64,000 nt of DNA. Origin: Penicillium oxalicum. Lineage: Eukaryota > Ascomycota > Eurotiomycetes > Eurotiales > Aspergillaceae. Positions 49,702 to 59,148 of the stretch are shown piece after piece; positions within the stretch are counted from its first letter, which is position 1; each line of letters opens with the position of its first letter. The notes under the pieces were generated by a model. The model saw only the letters and a program-made list of their open reading frames with translations. It was not told the origin of the DNA and did no database searches. Location of the stretch: contig NC_064655.1 of assembly GCF_001723175.1 (NCBI RefSeq), positions 620,001 through 684,000 on the forward strand, read 5' to 3'. The position numbers were made by a program, and so were the translations under genes.

Positions 49702-51443
49702 TCACAGCTCATCCTTTTTCTCGACCGCTCGGAGACGGAACATGGCCACGCCGTGGGGCTTCACGTGGGCCTTGACACTTCCACCAGCCTTGACAGTGCT
49801 GACCTTCTTGCCCATCAAAGCGGTCGAGGTTGGCAGAGGCACCTGTGCGTAGACCTTGCTGGCGCCACCGTGAGCAGTCATATTGAAGGGGAGAGTGGCG
49901 TTCTCCTTTTGGTGGATGATGGCATTGGCGGTGTCGTTGCTCATGCGGGCAGCCCACAGGTCATACACATCCCACTCGTACTTCAATTGGGGGGCAGTTC
50001 CCTCGGCACCGCTCAACCAGAAGATATCGCTCAGGGTGGCGTTCATCTCGCGAGCCTCGCTCCCGCCGTTCAGGAGGAGAACGACCTGGTCGTTGCCGCT
50101 GAGGGGGCCACTGTACATTTGGATCTCACCGCCGTCAACGTAGTGTCGCCAAATGCGAACAGCACTTGATCCCCGGGGATCCTGGGAAACGGCCAGCACG
50201 GCGGTGTTTTGCAGAATGGAGAGGGTAGGTCCGTCGATCTTAGTCATGACGTTGGTCATGAGAAGCGGCGACTTCATGGCTGCCCAGAGACTGAAGTGCG
50301 AAATGGCCTCGTCCTCGGTCAGACCTCCGTTTCCGACCTCTGTGAGGTTGAGAGTCAGCAACCGCTAGAGACCGCGCAGCGTAGGTGGTGCTTCAAGGAC
50401 GAAACACATGAAAGAATTTGTTTCACAGAGGGTTTACTCACGAAGCATGTCTAAATCATTCCAAGCACCAGGGTAAGCCTTCTGGGCAAAGAAGACAGCC
50501 TTGTTGACGACGTTCATGATCGAGCAGTGGTATCCGGGGAGCTTGCAGTCCAATCCTTCGTGCTCGGAGCAGGGACAGTTCACATCGTCACGGTCCCAGA
50601 CATTGGTCAAGTCACCGCTCATCCGCCAAGAGTTGGCCATGGTGGGAGCAAAGTTCCACGGTCCGTCCACGCCCCAGTTGCACAGGGAGTAGAGGATCTC
50701 ACGGCCAGTCTCGTTCAGGGCCTTGCTCATCGCATTGTATCGGTCGTAAGACAGCTTAGGAGTACCTTCCTCACCCAGGTTGTAGCAGTTGTCATACTTG
50801 AGGTAATCAATCTGTTACGTAGAGTGTGAGTCAATTTTGGTCGGTAAATATTGACGTGGAATAAAGGACACGAAGAAGAAGAAGGGAAGAGAAAAAAAAA
50901 CACTCAATGATCAAACATTGGGTATGCGAAACAAAGAGACTTACACCCCAGCTGGCCCACACCTCAGCGTCCTTCTTCTCATAGCCCAAGGATCCTGCGT
51001 AATGGCCACAGGTCATAGTTCCCGCGCTTGAGTAGATACCAATCTTCAAGCCCATGTCGTGGATTTTGTTCGCGACATCGGCGATACCGCTGGGAAACTT
51101 CTTCTTATCAGGCACAAGGTATCCGGAGGAGTTTCGGCCAGCAGACCAGCAGTCATCTAGAACGACATAGTTGTACCCGAGATCCTTGAATCCTAGTTCA
51201 ACAATGCGCCGGGCTGCGTCCAGAACAACCGTCTCATTCATGTTGCAAGCAAATGAGTTCCATGTGTTCTGTAAAAAGAAAAAAAGTCCCTCCCAGTCAG
51301 CAATCGATCTGTCCACAAAGTACAAAGGTATGTAGACTAGATTGGACACATACCCATCCTAATTGAGGTGTGACCGCGAGTCCATTGTCCAACGCGGCAG
51401 CTAGCCCAGCGGCTAGGAAGAGAGGTACGGCGCGCATGATCAT
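49702..51443 (-). CDS. aglB: Alpha-galactosidase, GH27, with KDEL terminus
   Basis: Hydrolyses terminal alpha-1,6-galactose from galactomannan and raffinose-type sugars. Exons are 51443-51354, 51268-50945, 50811-50442 and 50339-49702, giving 473 residues. A hydrophobic signal peptide (MRAVPLFLAAGLAAA from Met3) precedes the mature start DNGLAVTPQLGWNTWNSF. The (beta/alpha)8 core carries VVLDDCW, GIYSSAG and the nucleophile Asp145 in KYDNC; the acid/base lies in RMSGDLTNVWD. A GH27 C-terminal beta domain ends PHGVAMFRLR. No ricin-type domain follows, which is why I name it AglB rather than AglA. Unusually, the last residues are Lys-Lys-Asp-Glu-Leu, an ER-retrieval signature. Two CreA-type sites and a TATA box lie upstream. 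Confidence 0.93.
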
Positions 51444-51601
51444 AGCTGTCGAAGACACCGTGGAGGCAGGTACCTATCTAACAAGCAAAAATAAAAAAAA
51501 AAGTGTCGAGAAGAGAGAGCACGAGGGACCAAGAGGAGGAGAATTATAAGTGCGCTGGACTGCCCGACTGATCAAAACATGGGGTACTGATCAACGCTGA
51601 T

Positions 51602-51608
51602 TTATATA
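51602..51608 (-). promoter_or_regulatory. TATA box of the alpha-galactosidase gene
   Basis: TATATAA on the minus strand, about 160 bp before the start codon. Confidence 0.5.
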
Positions 51609-51623
51609 CTTTGGGAAATCCCC

Positions 51624-51649
51624 GTGGGGCGAACTCCAAAGAAGCGGGG
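51624..51649. promoter_or_regulatory. Pair of CreA consensus sites
   Basis: GTGGGG at 51624-51629 and GCGGGG at 51644-51649 both match the SYGGRG consensus for the glucose repressor CreA. They sit close behind the TATA box of a polysaccharide-degrading enzyme. Paired sites are the form known to be functional in Aspergillus; action here is inferred. Confidence 0.45.
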
Positions 51650-52216
51650 TACGATCCGGAGGAATATCGGGATGCAGTAGTATAATCCTGAAGTTGAGAA
51701 GTTGAGCAAGTTCAAGTGGTGAGCTAGTTGGCACTTGGTATCATTCGCAGACCCAAGCGCTGACGTCGTGGTTGGGCGCGGTGGACTCCTTCCTCTTTTT
51801 TTTTTTTTGAGAGGCATTTGCGCTTCCCCTTAGCTCATTCCTGCGGGTGGCTGGGTGGCTGGCCTCGGCGTCAATGCAATTGGACCTCCACACATTTCCT
51901 TCCTAAAAAGAACGCTTGAATTGATGGGGGCCGGTGAAAGGAGCGGAGTTCCGAAGTCGAAGGGAGGATGCAAATGTCTGACGAGTCAGACAGGAGCCAA
52001 GACACTCGAGAACACGCCCCATTTTTCCAAGGATGCACACGCTGATGCACCAAAGGCACCAATGCCGTGAATTATCCTCATGCCGAGGCGCCTGGTCTGC
52101 CGCTGCCCGCCCGGTCAATTTAAGTTGACTGAAGAAGGTTAAATCCCCGAAGTTCTTCCGCCACTACGGCTGAATTCAACCAAGATCGGCCTCGGTCCCA
52201 AACTTGTCCTTGCGAG

Positions 52217-54109
52217 TCATGTCTGTCCACCATCATGCCGGATGAGTGTTCTAGCGTCTTTGCGGAGACTCTGCGCGCGCTCGATCCAACTATGCGCCGC
52301 AGCGTCCAATCCACCATCCCGGGTACACTCTCGGTCAACGATTTCCGTGACTGCCCGTTGAACGACTGAAGCATAACCGACTCGGTCCTCGCCCGCATTT
52401 GGGGTTCCGAGGCTCTCCCTGCCATATCGCTGTCTCCACTGCGTGGTCACGGCTTGTCGACCTCCAATGACTCCCATGTTCCTGGTGCTGGGAATACGGA
52501 GCATAGTCTTTTCTACCTCGTAGCCGGCCTCTTCAGCAACAGAAATGGTTTTGGCCGTGAGAAGGCCGTACATGGAGGTCCACATGCCCTTTTCGGTCTT
52601 CTCCGCTTGTTTGGCAGCACGCAACGCTTTCAAATCCCCCGACGCAGATTGTGGATTTTGTATGTTCTCCTGGTCGTCCGCAGAGCCCGTCCCAAGCTTT
52701 GGCTTTGATCCTTTCGGCTGCGGATAGCGATACCGAGCCCCGGATAGCGAGTGCGAACAGCATGGAATAGCCAGGAAGGGCAGGGGTGCTTCCGGGCAAG
52801 CAAGTGCCGCAATGAGTGGGGTCCACACGGTGAGTTCATCCGCATGATTCGAGATAATAAACGTGTCACGCGCAAAGTCGCCGGTTGTGATGGCCATTCC
52901 GAGATCAAGATGACCCGCAGCATCGGCAAACGGTTTCGGAATGAGAACCTTCTCCGAGAGCCGCTCCTGCACCCATGACGGGTAAATGCTCCATGATTTG
53001 CGGGCGCGGGCATCGAACCCACAGCCCGAATAGCCTTCCATGAGAAGGACGTAGACCAGTACGCCGTTCCCGCAGGCCATGTCTACGAACCCGGGGAATG
53101 TGTCACGGTCGCTCGATCCCTGCGAGCCTTCATTGACTGGTCTGATGCCGTACATCATCCGCCACAGCTCGATGAGGAACGCGGTGATGGCCAGATCTTC
53201 AAAGACATGCTTGCTCGGTTCCGTGCTCTCCACCCACCTCTGCATCAGATCGGCGGCATAGAGGGTCTTGAGACGCGAATAGGTATTTTGAGTCAAGTGA
53301 CGCGGTACGAGGTTATCCTTGGAGGATCGTACCTCGCCTGAGGTCTCTGTCGACGCCTTCTGCTGACCGCCTCGCGTGAGTCGGACATAAAAGTTGAGAA
53401 GTGTGTGCAATGTGCGTTCCAGTCGATCAGGATACTCACTCGAAAATGGGAGAAAGTGCACCGACATGATACCGGAGTGGCTTTCATTGGGCAAGCTGTC
53501 ACACTCATAGAGAGTGGCAAGTCCTTTGAGGCGTGGGTGGTAAAATGGAATCTCATCTAGAGATTCGACATGCGGGAGAAACATGGTCAGGACCCGGTGC
53601 TGGCATGGCATGTCACTCGGGTCAACTGCGCCTGCCCCTGTTCCCGTAAGAACAATCGATTTGTAAAAATGACACGTCTGGATGAGCGGTTGATCGATGT
53701 CCTGATTGCGAGGAATCAATTTCCGCACGACAGTCCTGATCAGATCAAACCCCGTCACTTGAGGCGAGGGTTTTGCCTCGACCTCAGGTTGTGAGGGCTC
53801 ACTCATGATCTCAGTAGAGGTTCCCGCAAGTTCTTCATCTTGCCGAGGCGTTCGCAAGAGTCCCTGGCTGTCAAACAGGATGTCTGCCCGAAACAAGTGA
53901 CTCGAAGTGATGTTGGGATTGGCCATGAGAAAGATGGCCGTCTCATAGAAATTTTCGCAGGAAAAAGCCAGGTTCTCCTCTTTCAGATCGGGGGATGTCA
54001 ACCAGTCATTGGAGGCAATCTGGAACATTTGACTGCTAGAGATGGCCGTCTCTCTCAGTGGTTTGCCCGAGAGCTTGCTCAGATCGCGCACGTTCTTTCT
54101 GTTCGGCAT
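52217..54109 (-). CDS. trm44: tRNA (uracil-O2')-methyltransferase Trm44
   Basis: Makes 2'-O-methyluridine at position 44 of serine tRNAs in the cytosol. Single exon of 630 residues, similar in length to yeast Trm44. The methyltransferase half has the SAM motif FVDMACGNG at 341-349, followed by GYSGCGFDARARKSW. The motif IPCCSHSLSG and the conserved basic C-terminus belong to the same family. The N-terminal 330 residues are a Trm44-specific region with LPHVESLDEIPFYHP and VHFLPF segments. The gene is in tandem with the alpha-galactosidase. A TCACGTGA box lies about 260 bp upstream. Confidence 0.92.
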   Translation of the reverse strand: MPNRKNVRDLSKLSGKPLRETAISSSQMFQIASNDWLTSPDLKEENLAFSCENFYETAIFLMANPNITSSHLFRADILFDSQGLLRTPRQDEELAGTSTEIMSEPSQPEVEAKPSPQVTGFDLIRTVVRKLIPRNQDIDQPLIQTCHFYKSIVLTGTGAGAVDPSDMPCQHRVLTMFLPHVESLDEIPFYHPRLKGLATLYECDSLPNESHSGIMSVHFLPFSSEYPDRLERTLHTLLNFYVRLTRGGQQKASTETSGEVRSSKDNLVPRHLTQNTYSRLKTLYAADLMQRWVESTEPSKHVFEDLAITAFLIELWRMMYGIRPVNEGSQGSSDRDTFPGFVDMACGNGVLVYVLLMEGYSGCGFDARARKSWSIYPSWVQERLSEKVLIPKPFADAAGHLDLGMAITTGDFARDTFIISNHADELTVWTPLIAALACPEAPLPFLAIPCCSHSLSGARYRYPQPKGSKPKLGTGSADDQENIQNPQSASGDLKALRAAKQAEKTEKGMWTSMYGLLTAKTISVAEEAGYEVEKTMLRIPSTRNMGVIGGRQAVTTQWRQRYGRESLGTPNAGEDRVGYASVVQRAVTEIVDRECTRDGGLDAAAHSWIERAQSLRKDARTLIRHDGGQT

Positions 54110-54371
54110 GATTGTGGAGAGATTGTAGAGACGGGAGAGTGTGTATTATTTCGCCTTTTTCTCGGAGGACTCATTTATCTGTCTCTCCCGTAGCCAGCAA
54201 GAAAGCCTTCGGTGGTTACTTGGGCAAGATCGATGTGGCTCCACTTCCCTCCAAGCGGGCAATGTTGGATCAATCTGAGATTCGTTTGGCTGCCTCCACT
54301 GGCGTTGTCTATTTCAGGCGGGTTGCTTAGTGCCCCACCTGCGATGCGAGGCCAGACAATTGATAGGCATA

Positions 54372-54379
54372 TCACGTGA
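54372..54379. promoter_or_regulatory. TCACGTGA palindrome upstream of trm44
   Basis: A perfect 8-bp palindrome 263 bp from the trm44 start, identical to those before rad1 and rpl24. Confidence 0.4.
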
Positions 54380-55494
54380 TCTTCATACACGCGATTGGAA
54401 CCTTGATCTTTTGAGCAAGCAGAGTGTAACGGTCAGTAAGGTTGATCAATTCAGAAGATACCTAGGCTGGAGGTACTGGGGATCAGTAAGTTATATGTCA
54501 CTCACCCATCATGGTCGTCTCAAGAGTTCTCCCCGTCTGTCGAAGATGAAAGAAGCTGCGGAAGCCGTGATGTGGATAACAACTGGAACAGGGAACCTAC
54601 CAAGAATATTTTTGAAAGTTACCAAACGGGAGGTCTTTGTTGAATTGGGGAGGTTACCTTAACTAAAACCTGGCTTGCAACCAAAATTTACCAGTGCAGC
54701 CCCGTTTTCAGTCAATTGCTAGTAGGTAGGTGCTACCAGTCGAAAGATATCCGTATAACTTGTACATACATACCAGGCTGGATGATGAACGTCCGGGTAT
54801 CCAGTTTACAATGGGATTTTCACTACTTTCCTGTCGGGACTGATCATCAAACCAAAGACCTCCCATTCTAGGTATCTATCTCATCTTGGAGCCTACCTAC
54901 ATCCATCAGTACTAACAAATTGCACGTGCAAAGTGGTCGAGGTCAATTTCACGTTATGCCCGAAATGTTAAATGTGTCCGTAGACTGCCTCGATCGAGTC
55001 TTGCCGATCTGATATTTACTACATGTAGGTTTCATCCCATCTACTAGAAATATGTAGGTGAGGAGCACGGACCGGGTGTATGGGTGTGCCTGGAAGAAGT
55101 GCCATTTTTCATTCCCTCATTACAGCAATTATGAAACTTTCAGTATTTTACAATTCAGCATTTTGGGGTAAATCGTTCAACACCCATTCCCTTCGATCAG
55201 CACATGGATAATTGGATATCCATAGCGTTCCTTGAGTGGAGAAGATTCTTTCCCCCAGGGAGTTGAAGGTTCTTGAGCGTCCCATCACCATGTCGGGTTG
55301 GAAACGTATGAGATCAACTGCACCGGCCACTGGGTCATTCTGCCCCCACCTTATCCAAGCATGACCGACTCCGAGTCAAACCATGACGACACCCGTTCCT
55401 GTCTCCGCCGCACCGCATCGCATTAGCAGACATGTAATGTCATACCTTCCAAGGTACAATACAGTTGAATAAATGGTGATCATTACTAGGTAAG

Positions 55495-55518
55495 CAGTAG
55501 TAGTAGTAGTAATAGTAG
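55495..55518 (+). repeat. AGT trinucleotide microsatellite
   Basis: About seven AGT units with one AAT interruption in an intergenic region. Confidence 0.8.
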
Positions 55519-55729
55519 CCCAGGTACTTTTAACCGGTAGTTATGCTCTACCGAACCAGCCGAAGTACTCGTAGTAAATTATAATCAATCCGCCCGAGTG
55601 GGCTAGTTTTTATTTCTCCTCTTCGGCGGTCTTTTCACCCTTGTTCTACTTACTACCTATTACCCAACATCTCCTCTAGGTTGGTGTGTTGCACAAGACC
55701 TTCAAATTGTTCCTCCTTCTCCAATTGCA

Positions 55730-56859
55730 ATGACCCCGCGCTGCTTCATCATCCGCCACGGCGAAACCGAATGGTCCCTCAATGGCCGTCACACCGGCAT
55801 CTCGGACCTGCCCCTCACAGCCAACGGGGAGAAACGAGTCAAGGCGACCGGCAAAGCGCTCGTCGGAAATGATCGATTGATCGTGCCCAAGAATCTGGTT
55901 CATGTGTAAGACTAACACTCATCTTTCTCTCTTCCAAAAAATGGGTTGCTAAACATGTGGATAAATCCGACGGGATTCCGTCGCCGGCTACAGCTACGTC
56001 TCGCCGCGAAAACGTGCTCAACGCACCCTCGAATTGTTGGAGGCTGCTGCGAAAAGACTGCCCTGGAACGAACAACGAAATGCCCAAGAGCCGATTCGTA
56101 CCGAGGCCAAGGTTGAGGTGACAGAGGCGATTCGCGAATGGGATTACGGCGACTACGAGGGCCTGACCAGCGCGCAAATCAAGTCTATGAGAAAGGAGCA
56201 AGGGCTCCCTCCGTGGAATATTTGGACAGATGGGTGCCCGGGAGGAGAGTGAGTCTGGAGCACTTCATTTTTTTTCTTTTTCTTTTATTCTTCTCCCTTC
56301 AAAATTGCTGTTTCGTGGAAAGGAAACTCGGGGTGTGGCAGACAGGATCGCTGCCCACGCCGGCAGTGAATCTTCCGATCCTGCAATCTTGTGACAATGA
56401 ATGCCTAACCTCTCTGCCAGATCTCCCGAGGATGTCGTCCGCCGTCTCGATGCGCTGATCGCCGAGATCAGGAGCAAGTATCACCAGCCCGCCTTTGATC
56501 AGCCCAACGAGCACAAAGGCGATGTTTTGGTGGTCGCGCACGGTCACATTCTCCGTGCATTCGCGATGCGCTGGGTGGGGAAGCCCTTGTATGAGACTTC
56601 TCTCATCCTGGAAGCCGGTGGTGTGGGCACTTTGAGGTAAGTGGGCATATCACTGTCTTCCTTCATCCGTTGAGCCCAAAGAGAAGGGTGGTACCGCCTG
56701 AAGCGCAGCTTTCTCGTCCGGATGCACTTCGCCGGTTTTCTCTTGTCTTTCTTTCTCAGAAATATTGTACTGACACGTTCCCCGCAATGCAGCTACGAAC
56801 ACAAGAACATTGACGAGCCGGCATTGCTTCTTGGAGGACAGTTTGTAGTCGAGGAATAG
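55730..56859 (+). CDS. shb17: Shb17-like sedoheptulose-1,7-bisphosphatase
   Basis: Histidine-phosphatase enzyme that in yeast dephosphorylates sedoheptulose-1,7-bisphosphate, feeding riboneogenesis. Exons are 55730-55905, 55994-56248, 56421-56636 and 56793-56859, giving 237 residues. The catalytic motif is IIRHGETEW near residue 10, followed by TGISDLPLT, SPRKRAQRT, EWDYGDYEG and PWNIWTDGCPGGE. The second catalytic histidine is in VVAHGHILR. The terminal YEHKNIDEPALLL is specific to the Shb17 group and argues against an ordinary phosphoglycerate mutase. It is shorter than the yeast protein (271) because the loop between AHGH and the C-terminal segment is compact. It converges on the hsk3 gene with only 287 bp between stops. 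Confidence 0.88.
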
Positions 56860-57146
56860 ATGCGAAAGGTTGGCGATAGGACCAGGGCTTGGCGATCAGC
56901 CCTTCGCGTCAACTGACGAGGATACCACCTGCATACAGAACATGTCGATAATGTCAGCAACCTCGTTCCCATGGAATCCCAACACACAACCCCGTTCTTT
57001 TCTGTTTTTTCCCTTTCCTACTTCCTCCCTGTTCCTGCATCACCACAGAAGAAAGCAAAGTAAAAGCCAGAACACCGCCTAAGCGGGACAACTCACCTTC
57101 CCAACAAAGATCACAAACCCCCATCATCATAATACCTGAAACCCCG

Positions 57147-57572
57147 TCAATCCTCCTCGCTTTCCTCCTTCTTCACAACCGCTTCTCCCTCTCCCTCTCC
57201 CTCCCCAATCCCAGTCCCAGCGCCACTCTTCCCCTTCACCCCCTCTTCCCCCAACACCTTTGCACTCCCCATAAACAAGGCCCCCATATAACCACCTAAA
57301 AACCGGATATCTCCCGCCTGCACAGCGGTCATGCGAAGCAAATTCTGCGTATCCGCCAGATTGGCATTCAATTGCGCCAACTGCGTCTGCAGATGGGCGT
57401 ATTGCCGGCTTTTCGCAGCGGACATGGAGACGGAGCCGCTAGTGGAGCTCGACATGTGCTGGGTTGGGTTATGGTATTGGCTTTGTTGGAAGGTCGAGGA
57501 GGGGCCTGGGGGGAGCATGGATGCTCGGGGGTAAGACTCGTTGCGGTGGTGCTTGGTTGGGTTGAGGGGCAT
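57147..57572 (-). CDS. hsk3: DASH complex subunit Hsk3-like
   Basis: Hsk3 is a small subunit of the DASH/Dam1 ring that couples kinetochores to microtubules. Single exon of 141 residues. The conserved core, residues about 52-110 (SRQYAHLQTQLAQLNANLADTQ, shown in part, then LLRMTAVQAGDIRFLG and FMGSAKVLGEE), is a heptad helix typical of Hsk3. The N-terminal 50 residues are Ser/Gln/Pro-rich, and the tail is Gly-Glu repeats ending in acidic residues. Homologues are about 70 residues in yeast, so the flanks are fungal extensions. A CACGTGA lies about 245 bp upstream of the start. Confidence 0.78.
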   Translation of the reverse strand: MPLNPTKHHRNESYPRASMLPPGPSSTFQQSQYHNPTQHMSSSTSGSVSMSAAKSRQYAHLQTQLAQLNANLADTQNLLRMTAVQAGDIRFLGGYMGALFMGSAKVLGEEGVKGKSGAGTGIGEGEGEGEAVVKKEESEED

Positions 57573-59148
57573 TGTAGCGGGTGGATTGGATGTTGGATGT
57601 TGGGGGGGGGTTGATGCGGTGCTTCTTCCGGGTCATGCAGCGGTTAGATTGGAAGATTTCACAAACAATGCGAATATGACTCGAATTTTTGAGGCGTCTC
57701 TCGTCATGAGACGACTGGAGGTCTGCGTATGTAGAGGAGAGGATGTTTATATTCGGAGCGATCGTGCCGGGGAAACATTTCCCTTGCCCGCGTCTATAAC
57801 TGATTGTTTATCGCACGTGACTGGTGCGGTACCGTCCGGTCGGGTATACATCGCGAACAGCTCCGGTCTCGAGACACGGTTGACCTACTATAAAAAGGTC
57901 GCGTTGTCTGGGTCCGACAATTGCGCTCGTCCTGCGACACACATCGGTGGTCTCAAAATGTATAGGCCACGAGAGAAGTAGACCAAGACACGGTTCCGGT
58001 TTCAACTGCTGCGTGGCAGCCTGAAGGGAGACCCATGATTTGTGGAGGAAATACAATGTATTGAACAGCCAAACGAGACCCGCTGCTAACGACGAAGCAG
58101 GGCCACCTGGAGCGGGCAAGGAAGAATGGGAAATATTGGTGGACATACTGACCGTCGTGGATACGACCAAACAGAATGAGAGATCAATGATGGGTACGGA
58201 GTGGATGGATGTCACCAACGTCACCCAGTGAAAGCCGAGTACCGCATCAGATAATTTATAATACTGTCATTCAAAAGTGATACTGAGACGAAGAAAAGAG
58301 AGGGAGAGAGATAGAATTTGTAAGCAATGCACGACGAACAGGGCCATGGATTTTCCAGAGGGCAGAAGGACTACCAGCCAAGGACATTATCTCAATACGC
58401 ATCGTGGCAGAGGCACTAGGTGATCATGGTAGGTGACCACTGGCTTTTCAAAGTGACCAAGTGTTTTGCAGTGACGTAACGGTTGGATAGAGATAGAGGA
58501 ACTCAATAACTCGGGGACGTGACCGAGTATCAAAAAGAGAAAAGCGAGATGGGAAGGAGCGTGAGAGGTACGATGGAAGGGGACGTCAAGACGACAAATT
58601 AGCCAGATACAATAATTCATTTCTCTCCCCGACCAGACTCCTCAAAAGGATGACGATGACCAAAAGGAATGGGGAAAAAAAGGTATAACAACCCCAACAA
58701 GCAATGAGCACCCCCCTATGTCCCTCATGTATATGTAAAGAAGCGAACAACTGAGTATTAACCGATGGCCTTGTCCAAGAGTGGAGCGGAAGAGCCTCGT
58801 CAAAAACAGCACAATGTTTCCCGTTGAATTGGACCCCGGCGGCGATGCAAAATAATAATTGGAGAAAGGCAAGAAAAAAAAAAGACAAGCCCAGTCATGA
58901 TAGTGGTTGCATGCAAGGGAAGAAAAAAAATAAAACAAAGGGAATGCGTCCAGAGTGTGAGCAAGATGGGACTGTGAATCGGTCAACTAAGCGCCGTCCT
59001 CTATTTTCGGCGGCGAGCTGCGAGAACGTCATCGGGAGCGAAGGACGAATAATGGAATAAGAATAAGACAGGAAAACGGGAAGACTGAGACAGCAAGACA
59101 GGTGGGGGGAAGAAAAGAAAAGAAAAGAGAGAGAGAGAGAGAGAGCAA
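57573..59148. other. Intergenic region between hsk3 and the ketopantoate-reductase-like gene
   Basis: 1.6 kb. A minus-strand open frame (57808-58224, 138 codons) contains a plausible ATG, a short hydrophobic segment and a Pro-Ala-rich start, but no homology I know. Other frames near 58586-58986 are T-rich 3'UTR. A (GA) tract at 59127-59145 directly borders the stop codon of the next gene. Confidence 0.4.
57814..57820. promoter_or_regulatory. CACGTGA box upstream of hsk3
   Basis: The same E-box type as before rad1, rpl24 and trm44, 242 bp from the start codon. Confidence 0.35.

Larger units (their letters stand above)
51444..52216. other. Promoter region of the alpha-galactosidase gene
   Basis: 773 bp between the alpha-galactosidase start and the trm44 stop. 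It holds a TATA box, two CreA consensus sites and an A-rich run at about 51487-51503. No gene seen. Confidence 0.5.
54110..55729. other. Divergent spacer trm44 / shb17
   Basis: 1.6 kb, with several pentamer repeats of the GGTA/CTACC type near 54720-55040 and a (TAG)n microsatellite at about 55496. No gene supported; frames at 54112-54662 have no features. Confidence 0.45.

Noticed and set aside
57808..58224. 138-codon minus-strand frame upstream of hsk3
   Set aside because: One plausible ATG and a short hydrophobic segment, but no homologue I recognise, and it overlaps the hsk3 promoter box.
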